Assembly: GCA_035569435.1 (NCBI GenBank)
Contig: DATMNB010000079.1
Coordinates: forward strand, 1-64,000
Reading direction: 5' to 3'
Length of the DNA stretch: 64,000 nucleotides
Origin: DASRDS01 sp035569435
GTDB lineage: Bacteria > Gemmatimonadota > Gemmatimonadetes > Gemmatimonadales > Gemmatimonadaceae
The translations under genes and the position numbers were made by a program. The notes under the pieces are model-generated. The model was given only the letters and a program-made list of their open reading frames with translations, made no database searches and was not told the origin of the DNA. Positions 17,656 through 25,731 of the stretch are shown piece by piece; position 1 is the stretch's first letter; every line of letters begins with the position of its first letter.

Positions 17656-18789
17656 ATGGCGGACTACTACGTCGTCCTCGGCGTTGCGCGCGGCGCATCC
17701 GATGACGAGATCAAGAAGGCATATCGCAAGCTGGCCATGCAGTATCACCCCGACCGCAACAATGGGTCGAAGGAAGCCGAGGAACAGTTCAAGGAGGTCA
17801 CCGAGGCGTACGACGTCCTCCGGGATCCTGAGAAACGGGCGGCCTACGATCGGTATGGCGAGGCCGGGTTGCGCGGCGGCGGTGGCGCTGGGTTCCACCA
17901 CGTTGATCTCAGCGACGCGCTCAACATCTTCATGCGCGACTTTGGCGGCTTTGGTGGGCTGAGCGACCTCTTTGGTGGGGGCGCCGGAGGCCCGAGCGTC
18001 CGGTCGGGCGCGGACATCAAGGTCGGCGTCGAGTTGACGCTGCCTGAGGTGGCCGCCGGCGTGGAGAAGATGCTGTTGGTCAAGCTGCTGGACTCCTGCG
18101 ACCGGTGCAGTGGCAGCGGTGCCGAGCCGGGGACACAGCCACAGCGGTGTGCGACCTGCGGCGGCAGCGGCGAGGTGCGGCGCGCGCAGCGGTCGTTCTT
18201 TGGCCAGTTCGTGAGCGTGTCGCCGTGCCCGACGTGCGGGGGCGAGGGGACCGTCGTCTCCACGCCCTGCAAGAAATGCCGTGGCGACGGGCGGGTGCGC
18301 GTCGACCGGCAGATCCAGGTCCGCATCCCGGCGGGCGTCGCCACGGGTCAGTACATGACCCTGCGCGGGCGTGGCAACATCGGGCCGCGGGGCGGTCCGC
18401 GGGGCGACGTGCTCGTGCTCTTCCAGGTCGTGGACGATCCCCGGTTCGAGCGGAACGGGGATGATTTGTACAGCGAAGTGCTCGTCACCTACCCGCAGTT
18501 GGTGTTCGGGACCGAGCTCGAGATCCCGACCGTGACGTCGAGCACGACGCTGCGGATCCCGCCGGGGACGCAGAGCGGACACGTGTTCGAGTTCCGCGGT
18601 CGTGGGTTACCGCGCGTCAACGCGTCGGGGGTCGGCGACCTCCATGTCCGCGTGCAGCAGTGGACGCCCGACGAGCTCACGCCGGAAGAGGAGTCGTTGA
18701 TCCGCCGCCTGGCCGTGGTCGAGTCCAAGCCCCCGCAGACCCGCGCCAAGGGGTTCTGGACCAAGATGAAGGAAGCGCTTGGCGCCTAA
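17656..18789 (+). CDS. dnaJ: Chaperone protein DnaJ (type I)
   Basis: The 377-residue protein has all parts of a type I Hsp40. The J domain (residues ~1-70) contains the HPD motif (YHPDRN), a Gly/Phe-rich linker follows (~70-115), and four CxxCxGxG-type zinc motifs lie between CDRCSGSG and CKKCRGDG, followed by the C-terminal substrate-binding domains. It stimulates DnaK ATPase and delivers clients. Genes dnaK and grpE are absent between hrcA and dnaJ. The stop TAA is in the first copy of a duplicated 13-bp sequence. Confidence 0.96.
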   Translation: MADYYVVLGVARGASDDEIKKAYRKLAMQYHPDRNNGSKEAEEQFKEVTEAYDVLRDPEKRAAYDRYGEAGLRGGGGAGFHHVDLSDALNIFMRDFGGFGGLSDLFGGGAGGPSVRSGADIKVGVELTLPEVAAGVEKMLLVKLLDSCDRCSGSGAEPGTQPQRCATCGGSGEVRRAQRSFFGQFVSVSPCPTCGGEGTVVSTPCKKCRGDGRVRVDRQIQVRIPAGVATGQYMTLRGRGNIGPRGGPRGDVLVLFQVVDDPRFERNGDDLYSEVLVTYPQLVFGTELEIPTVTSSTTLRIPPGTQSGHVFEFRGRGLPRVNASGVGDLHVRVQQWTPDELTPEEESLIRRLAVVESKPPQTRAKGFWTKMKEALGA

Positions 18790-18813
18790 TGTGACCTGGG
18801 TAATGTGACCTGG
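18787..18813. repeat. 13-bp direct duplication at the dnaJ/prmA junction
   Basis: TAATGTGACCTGG occurs at 18787-18799 and again at 18801-18813. The first copy supplies the dnaJ TAA stop; the second supplies the prmA GTG start (18805). The GTG in the first copy runs into a stop after four codons, so only the second is usable. Confidence 0.9.
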
Positions 18814-19629
18814 CACGCGGTGAGAGTGTGGCCGACCGATGACCGTCGCGCGGCCGTCCTCGACACCCTCGTGTCGTTCGGGTCGACGGGGATCCAGGAC
18901 GACGGCGCGTCGCTGCTGACCTATCTGTCCCGGGATATCGATGTGAGTGCGTTGCGCGCGCAACTGGGTGATACCCGCGTCGATATCTCGGACTTTGATG
19001 ACCAGGGTTGGCAGACCCAGTGGCAGGGCACGGTCGTCGCGCATACGGTCGGCGCTATCACCGTGTCGCCGCCGTGGTTGGCCGATGGCGGCCGCGGGCT
19101 TCAGGTGGTGATCGACCCGGGGATGGCGTTTGGCACCGGCGAACACGCCACGACGCGCGGTGTGCTCGGGCTCATGCAAGCGATCATCCGGCCGGGCGAC
19201 GTCGTTGCCGACCTGGGCGCGGGGAGCGCCATCCTGGCCATCGCCGCGGCCCTGCTTGGCGCCAGTCGCGTCGCCGCGATCGAGATGGATGGGGAGGCGA
19301 TCGGTAACGCCGAGGAGAATGTGGCGCGCAATGGCGTGGGCGATCGGGTGCACGTCATTCATGGCGACGCCACGGTGCTCCTCCCGCTCCTGGCGCCGGT
19401 CCGCGTCGTGTTGGCCAACATCATCTCATCGGTGCTGGTCGAGCTGCTGCCGACGATCGCCGCGGCGCTGGCCGTGGATGGCGCTGCGATTCTGAGTGGG
19501 ATCCTGGTGGCCGAGCGCGATCATATGCTCACCGTCCTGGCCGCGGGCGGTTGGCGGATCACGGAGGAGCACGCTGAGGGCGAGTGGTGGTCGGTGGCGG
19601 TGCGCCCGCAAGTGCGCTCATCCGCGTGA
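18805..19629 (+). CDS. prmA: Ribosomal protein L11 methyltransferase PrmA
   Basis: The 274-residue protein has an N-terminal PrmA substrate-recognition domain, the DPGMAFGTGEHATTR motif and SAM-binding DLGAGSAILAIAAALLGA, followed by the catalytic-loop segment VLANIIS (NPPY-equivalent in PrmA). It trimethylates L11 in the cytoplasm. The start is GTG 18805 in the second copy of a junction duplication. Its stop overlaps the rsmE start in GTGA. Confidence 0.93.
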   Translation: MTWHAVRVWPTDDRRAAVLDTLVSFGSTGIQDDGASLLTYLSRDIDVSALRAQLGDTRVDISDFDDQGWQTQWQGTVVAHTVGAITVSPPWLADGGRGLQVVIDPGMAFGTGEHATTRGVLGLMQAIIRPGDVVADLGAGSAILAIAAALLGASRVAAIEMDGEAIGNAEENVARNGVGDRVHVIHGDATVLLPLLAPVRVVLANIISSVLVELLPTIAAALAVDGAAILSGILVAERDHMLTVLAAGGWRITEEHAEGEWWSVAVRPQVRSSA

Positions 19630-20342
19630 CGGTTCGCGTCTTTACGCCGGCGCCGCTGGCGGCTGGCGCGACGATCGCGCTGGATGGCGATGCCGCGCAT
19701 CACCTGCGGGTCCGTCGTGTTGTGGTGGGTGCTGCTGTCATGCTGCACGATGGGGCAGGGAATATTGCGGACGGGGTGCTGGCCGGGTTGGGCAAGGGGA
19801 GTGCCCTCGTGGCGGTGGACGGCGTGCGGACGGTGGCGCCTCTGCCGGCAGTGCACTTGTTGGTGCCCGTCGCCGATCGGGAGCGCATGCTCTGGTTAGC
19901 GGAGAAAGCGACTGAGCTTGGGGTCAGCTCGTGGCGTGCCGTGCGGTGGCGCCGGTCGCTCAGCGTGGCGCCGCGCGGGGAAGGGGATGCGTTTCGCGCC
20001 AAGGTCGCGGCCCGTATGCGCAGCGCGCTCGAGCAGTCGGGCGCGGCGTGGCTCCCGGAGATCCTGCCCGAGCTCGATGCGGTTGATGCCGCGCGCGGCG
20101 CGGCCGCAGGGACGCGCTACTTGCTCGCCGCCGGCGCGCCCGGCATGTTGCGCGGCACGGTGCGGGCGCCGGTGACGCTGGCGCTCGGCCCCGAGGGCGG
20201 GATCGACGGGGATGAGCAGGCGCAGCTCGTGGCGGCTGGGTTTGAGCTCGTGTCAGTTGCGCCCTACGTGCTGCGGTTCGAGACCGCCGGGATCGCGGCC
20301 CTGACACTCGCGCGTGCGGCACTGGACACAAAGGGTCTATGA
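19626..20342 (+). CDS. rsmE: 16S rRNA (uracil1498-N3)-methyltransferase RsmE
   Basis: This 238-residue SPOUT-class enzyme has an N-terminal PUA-like part (GDAAHHLRVRR) and a C-terminal knot with LALGPEGGIDGDE and APYVLRFETAGIAAL, the family SAM-binding signatures. It methylates U1498 of 16S rRNA. GTG 19626 overlaps the prmA stop; although the frame is open further upstream, coupling fixes the start. Its own stop overlaps the HIT gene start (ATGA). Confidence 0.92.
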   Translation: MTVRVFTPAPLAAGATIALDGDAAHHLRVRRVVVGAAVMLHDGAGNIADGVLAGLGKGSALVAVDGVRTVAPLPAVHLLVPVADRERMLWLAEKATELGVSSWRAVRWRRSLSVAPRGEGDAFRAKVAARMRSALEQSGAAWLPEILPELDAVDAARGAAAGTRYLLAAGAPGMLRGTVRAPVTLALGPEGGIDGDEQAQLVAAGFELVSVAPYVLRFETAGIAALTLARAALDTKGL

Positions 20343-20683
20343 GCGCTGACGACTGTCTGTTCTGCCGCATCATCAGCGGTGAGATTCCGGCCAGCAAGGT
20401 GGGTGAGACGCCGGACGCGATCGCGATTCGTGACATCAATCCGCAGGCGCCGTATCACGTGCTGATCATCCCGCGTGAGCACATTCGTTCACTCAATGAG
20501 ACGACCGACGCCGGACTGCTTGGGCGCTTGTTGCTGTTCGCTGCCGGATTAGCGCGCGATGCGGGGTACGCGGATTCAGGCTACCGGGTCGTGATCAACA
20601 CGAATGCCGACGGGGGGCAGACGGTGTTCCACCTGCATCTGCACTTGTTGGCAGGCCGACACCTGCATTGGCCACCTGGATGA
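20339..20683 (+). CDS. HIT-family nucleotide phosphoramidase (HinT-like)
   Basis: The 114-residue protein starts with the CLFCRIISGEIPASKV zinc/Hint-type N-terminus and ends with the histidine triad FHLHLHLLAGRHL. HinT proteins hydrolyse AMP-lysine or other AMP-phosphoramidates and bind nucleotides as dimers. The ATG overlaps the rsmE stop, and its own stop overlaps the GH5 gene start, both in ATGA. Confidence 0.93.
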   Translation: MSADDCLFCRIISGEIPASKVGETPDAIAIRDINPQAPYHVLIIPREHIRSLNETTDAGLLGRLLLFAAGLARDAGYADSGYRVVINTNADGGQTVFHLHLHLLAGRHLHWPPG

Positions 20684-21741
20684 TTCCGGCCGCTAAAGCG
20701 GCCTCCATCATCCAGTCTATTGGAACGGCGACCGCCTTCGCGGTCGCCGCGTGCGCTCCGAAAGCCTCGATCGCCGAGCAGCCGCCCGTCGTTCGCGGAT
20801 TCGTGTCAGGCACGATCGATTCGACGACGTTCCGCGATATGCGTGCGTGGGGCGCCACTGTCGTGCGGCTGCAGATCCATCCTGGCGAACTCCCCTGGCC
20901 GGCGCAGCTCGACCAGGTCGAAGCACGTGTTCGCGCCGCCGGCGCCGCGGGCCTGCGCGTCGTGGTCGACATGCATTCGGCGCCGGTCAAGGGCGTGAAC
21001 GTGGAAACGCCGGCGCTCTGGGACGGACCCGACCTGGAGCCTAATCTGATTCGCGTCTGGACCGATCTCGCCCGGCGGTTGAAGCCGTACGGGCAGACGG
21101 TGTGGGGCTATGACTTGCTGAATGAACCGATCGAGCGGTCGCAGATGCCCTCGTCGCCCCGGCAATGGCGGCCGCTCGCCATCAAGGTGATCGCCGCGAT
21201 TCGGGCGATCGATCCGACGGTCTGGATCATCTACGAGCCGGGGCCTGGCGGACTGTTCAATGGGTTCGAGGGACTCACGCCCCTCCCCGACCCGCGGGTG
21301 ATCTACAGTTTGCATTTCTACGCGCCGATTCAGTTCGTGAATCAGTCGTTTGACGCGGCCGAGGCGGGGAATCGCGCGGGATCGGGCGTGGTGCACTATC
21401 CGGGGTGGATCCGGTTCCGTAAGTGGGATCGTGCGCGTTTAGAGGACCTTGTCGCGCCCGTCGTGGCGTTTCAGCGGCGATACCATGTGCCGATCTATGT
21501 GGGGGAGTTCAGCGTGGTGCGGTGGGCGCCGGAGCCGGATGCGGCGCACTGGCTCCAGGACGCGATCGCGATGTTCGAGTCGCACGGGTGGTCGTGGACC
21601 TACCATGCGTTCCGGGAGCACAACGCGTGGAGTCTCGAGGATGACGACCGGTATTGGGTGCGGGGCGATGCGGAGCCGCGACCGGCGGCGACGCTGAGCG
21701 CGCGGGGCGCCGTGGTGAAGGCGGCGCTACACCGTCAGTAG
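20680..21741 (+). CDS. GH5-like glycoside hydrolase, putative lipoprotein
   Basis: The 353-residue protein has a hydrophobic N-terminus with a lipobox-like VAAC (Cys25), so it is probably an envelope lipoprotein. It then adopts a (beta/alpha)8 clan-A fold: RLQIHPGELPW, VVDMHSAP, YDLLNEPIE with the acid/base Glu149, SLHFYAP and IYVGEFSV with the nucleophile Glu276. GH5 members cleave beta-linked glucans or mannans; the substrate is not predictable here. ATG 20680 overlaps the HIT stop (ATGA), which fixes the start against a TTG 12 nt upstream. The 3' end overlaps the convergent phosphoesterase by 15 bp. Confidence 0.85.
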   Translation: MIPAAKAASIIQSIGTATAFAVAACAPKASIAEQPPVVRGFVSGTIDSTTFRDMRAWGATVVRLQIHPGELPWPAQLDQVEARVRAAGAAGLRVVVDMHSAPVKGVNVETPALWDGPDLEPNLIRVWTDLARRLKPYGQTVWGYDLLNEPIERSQMPSSPRQWRPLAIKVIAAIRAIDPTVWIIYEPGPGGLFNGFEGLTPLPDPRVIYSLHFYAPIQFVNQSFDAAEAGNRAGSGVVHYPGWIRFRKWDRARLEDLVAPVVAFQRRYHVPIYVGEFSVVRWAPEPDAAHWLQDAIAMFESHGWSWTYHAFREHNAWSLEDDDRYWVRGDAEPRPAATLSARGAVVKAALHRQ

Positions 21742-22527
21742 GACCAGCTCGGGCAAGGCGCCGATCCGAAACGGCAGCCCCGAGTTCCCGAGCCCGCGAC
21801 TCACGTACATCGCGTGGTCACCCTGGCGGTACCACCCGTGGATGTACCGGCCACTGCCCTCTGGCGTGATGATCGCGACACCGAACGGCGCGATCTGGCC
21901 GCCGTGGGTATGTCCCGCGAGGACTGTCACGGGCCGCCGGGCGGTCCGGGTGATCGTGTCGAACGTGATCGGGCAATGCGACATGATGAGCGCCCGGGAG
22001 TCGTTCGGTGGCAGGGACGCGACCAAATCGTACTGGGGTTGCCCGGCACGCTCATCGTCGAGGCCGACGAGATCGACCGCGGTTCCCCGGTGGTCGAGCG
22101 TGACGTGCTCGTTGATCAGGAGCCGGACGCCGACGCGGTCGTATTCGCGGGCCAGGCGCCGGAGATCGCAGAGCCCTTGGTATTCCCAGTTCCCGAGTGA
22201 GGCGAACTTGCCGAGCGGGGCCTCGAGGGCGCCATAGAACGCAACCAGATGTTCGTTGCCCCGGTCGTCGATGGCGTCGCCAGCAATCGTGATGAGGTCC
22301 GGGGCAAAGGCGCGGACGGCCGCAATGAGGCGCTGGCCCGTGACCCAGTCGTGCGGCGCGTGCATGTCGGTGAGGAGGGCGACGCGGAGCGGGACGTGGC
22401 CCGGGCCCGCCGGGTGGGTCCGGTGTGTGACGTCGAGCGCGTTGGAACCGACCCCGTAAGCGGCGCCGGCCACGCCGAGGGACGTCGCGGTGATAAACTG
22501 GCGGCGGGAGAGACGCATCCAAGGCAA
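21727..22527 (-). CDS. Tat-exported metallophosphoesterase
   Basis: The 266-residue protein begins with a twin-arginine signal (LSRRQFITATSLGVAGAAYG) and continues with calcineurin-like motifs: DMHAPH (D-x-H), GDAIDDRG (GD-x-x-D), GNWEYQG in place of GNHE, SHCP and GHTHGGQ. It therefore binds two metals and hydrolyses a phosphoester or phosphodiester outside the cytoplasm, resembling the YkuE/YaeI group, some of which cleave lipid-linked substrates. The His to Trp change in the GNHE block is seen in some subfamilies. It is convergent with GH5 and divergent from rpsU. Confidence 0.88.
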   Translation of the reverse strand: MPWMRLSRRQFITATSLGVAGAAYGVGSNALDVTHRTHPAGPGHVPLRVALLTDMHAPHDWVTGQRLIAAVRAFAPDLITIAGDAIDDRGNEHLVAFYGALEAPLGKFASLGNWEYQGLCDLRRLAREYDRVGVRLLINEHVTLDHRGTAVDLVGLDDERAGQPQYDLVASLPPNDSRALIMSHCPITFDTITRTARRPVTVLAGHTHGGQIAPFGVAIITPEGSGRYIHGWYRQGDHAMYVSRGLGNSGLPFRIGALPELVLLTV

Positions 22528-22545
22528 TATAGCGGGCTCGCTAGC

Positions 22546-22575
22546 TTGACACTGGTTGCCTAAAGCGCCTAACTT
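22546..22575 (+). promoter_or_regulatory. rpsU promoter
   Basis: Consensus TTGACA (22546-22551), an 18-bp spacer and TAACTT (22570-22575) lie in the divergent gap before rpsU. Expected transcript start is near 22582, giving a ~50-nt leader. The -10 and following T are identical to the infC promoter. Confidence 0.7.
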
Positions 22576-22632
22576 TCCCGACTTACACCACTCGTACCTG
22601 CACCACTTTCACTGCTCACCCGGGACCAGCTT

Positions 22633-22821
22633 TTGTCGGAAGTCATCATTCACGACGACGAGAATTTCGAACGCGCGCTGAAGCGATTCAAGAAGAAGTG
22701 CGAGAAGGCGGGGATCCTTTCGGATCTGCGCAAGCATCGGCACTACGAGAAGCCGAGCGAGCGGCGGAAGCGGAAGATGAACGCCGCCATGCGGAAGAAT
22801 CGCCGGAGTCGGCACGCTTAG
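22633..22821 (+). CDS. rpsU: 30S ribosomal protein S21
   Basis: The 62-residue basic protein matches bS21 throughout (ENFERALKRFKKKCEKAGIL, KPSERRKRK). S21 sits near the anti-Shine-Dalgarno end of 16S rRNA and helps initiation. The start is TTG at 22633; there is no ATG in frame before the conserved N-terminus. It leads an operon with yqeY, mutS2 and dnaG, a rearranged macromolecular-synthesis operon. Confidence 0.95.
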   Translation: MSEVIIHDDENFERALKRFKKKCEKAGILSDLRKHRHYEKPSERRKRKMNAAMRKNRRSRHA

Positions 22822-23268
22822 ATGTCCGACCTGCTCGCGCGGCTCGAATCTGATCTCGTAGTCGCGCGTAAAGCGCAAGACAAGCCGCGGACGCTCTTGC
22901 TGAGCACGACGCTCGCCGACATCAAGAACCGGCGCATCGAGTTGCAGCGACTTCCCACCGACGAGGACGTGGTGGAGGTGCTACGCAAGGGGATCAAGAA
23001 GCGCCGCGAGTCGATCGAGCTCTACGCGAAGGGTGGACGTCAGGACCTGGTGGCCAAGGAACGCACCGAAGTGGAATCGCTCGAGCAGTACCTGCCGCCC
23101 GCGGTCGACCCCGACGAGCTCCGAGCCGCGGTGCGGGCCGCCATCGCCGCGGGGGCGACGAACCTCGGCGCCGTGATGGGGAAGGTTCTCCCACAGTTCA
23201 AGGGTCGCGCGGAAGGCAGTACTGTCAGCGCGATCGCGCGCGAGGAGCTTGGGCAGCCCCAGAGGTGA
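22822..23268 (+). CDS. yqeY: GatB/YqeY-domain protein
   Basis: The 148-residue protein matches the YqeY family (LLSTTLADIKNRRIE, YLPPAVDPDELRAAV, GKVLPQFKGRAEGS), which resembles the tRNA-binding tail of GatB and may assist aminoacyl-tRNA metabolism. The ATG begins immediately after the rpsU stop. The stop region contains a 14-bp-period repeat of GGTGACGG. Confidence 0.93.
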   Translation: MSDLLARLESDLVVARKAQDKPRTLLLSTTLADIKNRRIELQRLPTDEDVVEVLRKGIKKRRESIELYAKGGRQDLVAKERTEVESLEQYLPPAVDPDELRAAVRAAIAAGATNLGAVMGKVLPQFKGRAEGSTVSAIAREELGQPQR

Positions 23269-23289
23269 CGGCGTGCCGGTGACGGTGAG
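23264..23289. repeat. Imperfect 14-bp-period repeat at the yqeY stop
   Basis: GGTGACGG at 23264-23271 recurs at 23278-23285, then GGTGAG follows. The first copy carries the yqeY TGA stop. It resembles the stop-codon duplications at other junctions in this window. Confidence 0.6.
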
Positions 23290-23299
23290 CGCGTATGTG

Positions 23300-23350
23300 A
23301 ACGCCCGAGCGAGTGGCACCAGCCGCCCGTTCGGGCGTTTGTCACAAACG
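23300..23350 (+). promoter_or_regulatory. Alternative hairpins and 15-bp palindrome upstream of mutS2
   Basis: TCGGGCGTT (23331-23339) can pair either with AACGCCCGA (23300-23308) or, in its CGGGCG part, with CGCCCG (23324-23329); the two hairpins exclude each other. Immediately after, CGTTTGTCACAAACG (23336-23350) is a perfect palindrome around a central C, ending 14 bp before the mutS2 ATG. The region could be an attenuator, a weak terminator or an operator; no known factor is recognised. Confidence 0.45.
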
Positions 23351-23364
23351 GGTGTCGGCATTTT

Positions 23365-25731
23365 ATGAACCGCCATGCGCTCGGCGTGCTCGAATTTCCG
23401 CGGGTGCTCGACCTGGTCGCCGCCCGTGCGACGTCCACAGTCGGTGCGGCCCGCGTGCAGGCGCTCGAGCCGCAAGCCGACCGTGGCTGGGTGGAGCGCG
23501 AGCACGCTCGAGTCACGGCGGTGCGGGCGCTCGTCGCCGATGAAGGGGGCTGGGCACCTGAGCCGGTCCCCGATCTTGCCGACCCGTTGGCGCGCCTGCG
23601 TATCGAGGGCGTGGCGTGGACCGGACTCGAGCTGCTGGCCGGTGCGACGCTCCTGCGGTCGGCGCGACGGACGCGCGAGGCGCTCCGTGAGGAGCGCCGG
23701 CCGGCCATGGCGCGCGCCGTCCTCGCTCCCATCGCCGATCGATTGCTGAGCGCCCAGAAATCGGAAGACCTGATCGCCCGCGCCATTGCCGACGATGGCG
23801 TTGTCCGCGATGGCGCGTCGCCGCTGCTCGGGCGGTTGCGACGTGATCTGCGCGGTGCCGAGGGGGAACTGGTCCGCATCCTGGAGCGCATCGTCGGCAC
23901 GTTGGATGCGCAGCACCAGGTGAGCGATGGGTCGGTCACCGTCCGCAACGGCCGCTACGTCATCCCGATTCGACGTGAGGCGAGAACGACCGTTGGGGGG
24001 ATCGTCCACGACACGTCGTCGACGGGTGCGACGTTGTTTGTCGAGCCGCCCGCGGCGATCGAGGCGGGGAATCGGATCCGCGAGCTCGAGTCTGAGGAGC
24101 GGCGCGAGGTCGAGCGCGTGCTGCGGGAATTGACCGATGGCCTGCGGCCGCTGCGGGAATCCATGCTCGATGCGCTCGATGCGCTGACCGAGCTCGATAG
24201 TCTCTTTGCGCGAGCGCGGTATGCGCAGGAGTTCTCGTGTGCGGCGCCCGAGCTGGGTGACCCCGCCGGGGGGTTCCGCGTGCGCGATGGGCGTCACCCG
24301 CTACTGCTCGCCCAGGGGATCCCGGTCGTGCCGTTCGATCTGGCGATGGAGCCTGTCGAGCGCACGCTGCTCGTCTCCGGTCCCAACACCGGTGGCAAGA
24401 CGGTACTCCTCAAGTCGGTCGGACTTTTCTCGGCGATGGTGCAGGCGGGTGTGCCAGCGCCGGTCGGCGCCGAAAGCACCATCGCGCTCTTTGACGACAT
24501 CCTGGCTGACGTCGGGGATGAGCAATCCATTGCCGCCAGCCTGTCGACGTTCAGCGCTCACGTGAAGAACCTGGGTGAGATTCTCACCCATGCGACGTCG
24601 GCGTCGCTGGTGCTCATCGACGAGCTGGGCTCGGGGACGGACCCTCTCGAGGGCGCGGCGCTCGGCGGCGCCATCCTGGAGGCGTTGACGGGGCGCGGCA
24701 CGATGACGCTGGCGACGACGCACCTGGGCGCATTGAAGGATCTGGCGACCGAGGTGCCGGGGATCGTGAATGCGTCGCTGCAGTTCGATGTCGCGCACCT
24801 CGCGCCGACGTACCGGTTGATCAAGGGCGTGCCGGGGCGGTCGTACGGCCTCAGCATCGCTCGCCGGCTGGCGCTGCCAGACGACGTGTTGGCGCGCGCC
24901 GAGGAGCGGCTGCCGCGCGTGGAGCGGGATGTCGATGCCTTGCTCGCCGATCTCGAGCGCCGGGATGCGGCGTTAGCGGAACGCGAGCGGCATGCCGAAG
25001 AGGCGATCGCCGGCGCGGAGGAACGGTTCACGCGCGTGGACGCGCGGGAGCGCGCCGTGCGGGAGCGCGAGCGTGAGGTCGAGCGGCGCGCGCGCTACGA
25101 TGCGCGGGAGTACGTCCTGCGGGCGCGCCAGGAGGTTGAGCGAGCGATTGCCGATCTGCGGCGAGAACTCAGCCCTGACGCGGCGCGGGACGCGCGCCGG
25201 CGCATCGAGCGGCTGGCGGCGGAGCACGGCGAGGGGCTGGCGACGTTGTCGCGCGAGGAGACGGCACCGGCGGAACGGTCAAGGGGGGAAGCGCTCGCGC
25301 CTGGGCAGTGGGTCGAGGTCGAGACGCTCGGCGGACGCCTGGGACGGGTGATCGAGGTGCGGGACGATGATGCCGTGGTCGCCGTCGGGGCCATGAAGCT
25401 CACGGTCCCGGCGCATGCCGTGCGGCGGAGCGGGCGGGCGGCGCCGGCCGAGAGTGTCCCCGTCTCCGCCGATGTCCCCGACGTCCCGGCCTCGCACGAG
25501 ATCGACCTGCGCGGCCTCCGCGTCGATGAAGCCGAAGAACGCGTCATGCGCGCCCTCGACGACGCGGTGCGCGCCGATCTTCCCAGCCTGCGGGTCATCC
25601 ACGGGAAGGGAACCGGGGCGCTCCGGCAACGCGTGTCGGAGATGCTGCAGAAGGACACCCGGGTCAAGGCGTTCCGCTTGGGCGCCTGGAACGAGGGTGG
25701 CGCCGGCGTGACTGTCGCGGAGCTCGCATGA
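23365..25731 (+). CDS. mutS2: Endonuclease MutS2
   Basis: The 788-residue protein lacks the MutS mismatch-recognition domain and has the MutS2 order. The core helical region is followed by an ABC ATPase with Walker A GPNTGGKT and Walker B VLIDELGSGTDP. A long Arg/Glu-rich coiled coil (~510-625) and a KOW-like segment come next, with a C-terminal Smr nuclease domain (HEIDLRGLRVDEAEERV, HGKGTG). MutS2 suppresses recombination or rescues collided ribosomes through its Smr domain. The stop overlaps dnaG (ATGA). Its position between yqeY and dnaG is unusual. Confidence 0.94.
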   Translation: MNRHALGVLEFPRVLDLVAARATSTVGAARVQALEPQADRGWVEREHARVTAVRALVADEGGWAPEPVPDLADPLARLRIEGVAWTGLELLAGATLLRSARRTREALREERRPAMARAVLAPIADRLLSAQKSEDLIARAIADDGVVRDGASPLLGRLRRDLRGAEGELVRILERIVGTLDAQHQVSDGSVTVRNGRYVIPIRREARTTVGGIVHDTSSTGATLFVEPPAAIEAGNRIRELESEERREVERVLRELTDGLRPLRESMLDALDALTELDSLFARARYAQEFSCAAPELGDPAGGFRVRDGRHPLLLAQGIPVVPFDLAMEPVERTLLVSGPNTGGKTVLLKSVGLFSAMVQAGVPAPVGAESTIALFDDILADVGDEQSIAASLSTFSAHVKNLGEILTHATSASLVLIDELGSGTDPLEGAALGGAILEALTGRGTMTLATTHLGALKDLATEVPGIVNASLQFDVAHLAPTYRLIKGVPGRSYGLSIARRLALPDDVLARAEERLPRVERDVDALLADLERRDAALAERERHAEEAIAGAEERFTRVDARERAVREREREVERRARYDAREYVLRARQEVERAIADLRRELSPDAARDARRRIERLAAEHGEGLATLSREETAPAERSRGEALAPGQWVEVETLGGRLGRVIEVRDDDAVVAVGAMKLTVPAHAVRRSGRAAPAESVPVSADVPDVPASHEIDLRGLRVDEAEERVMRALDDAVRADLPSLRVIHGKGTGALRQRVSEMLQKDTRVKAFRLGAWNEGGAGVTVAELA

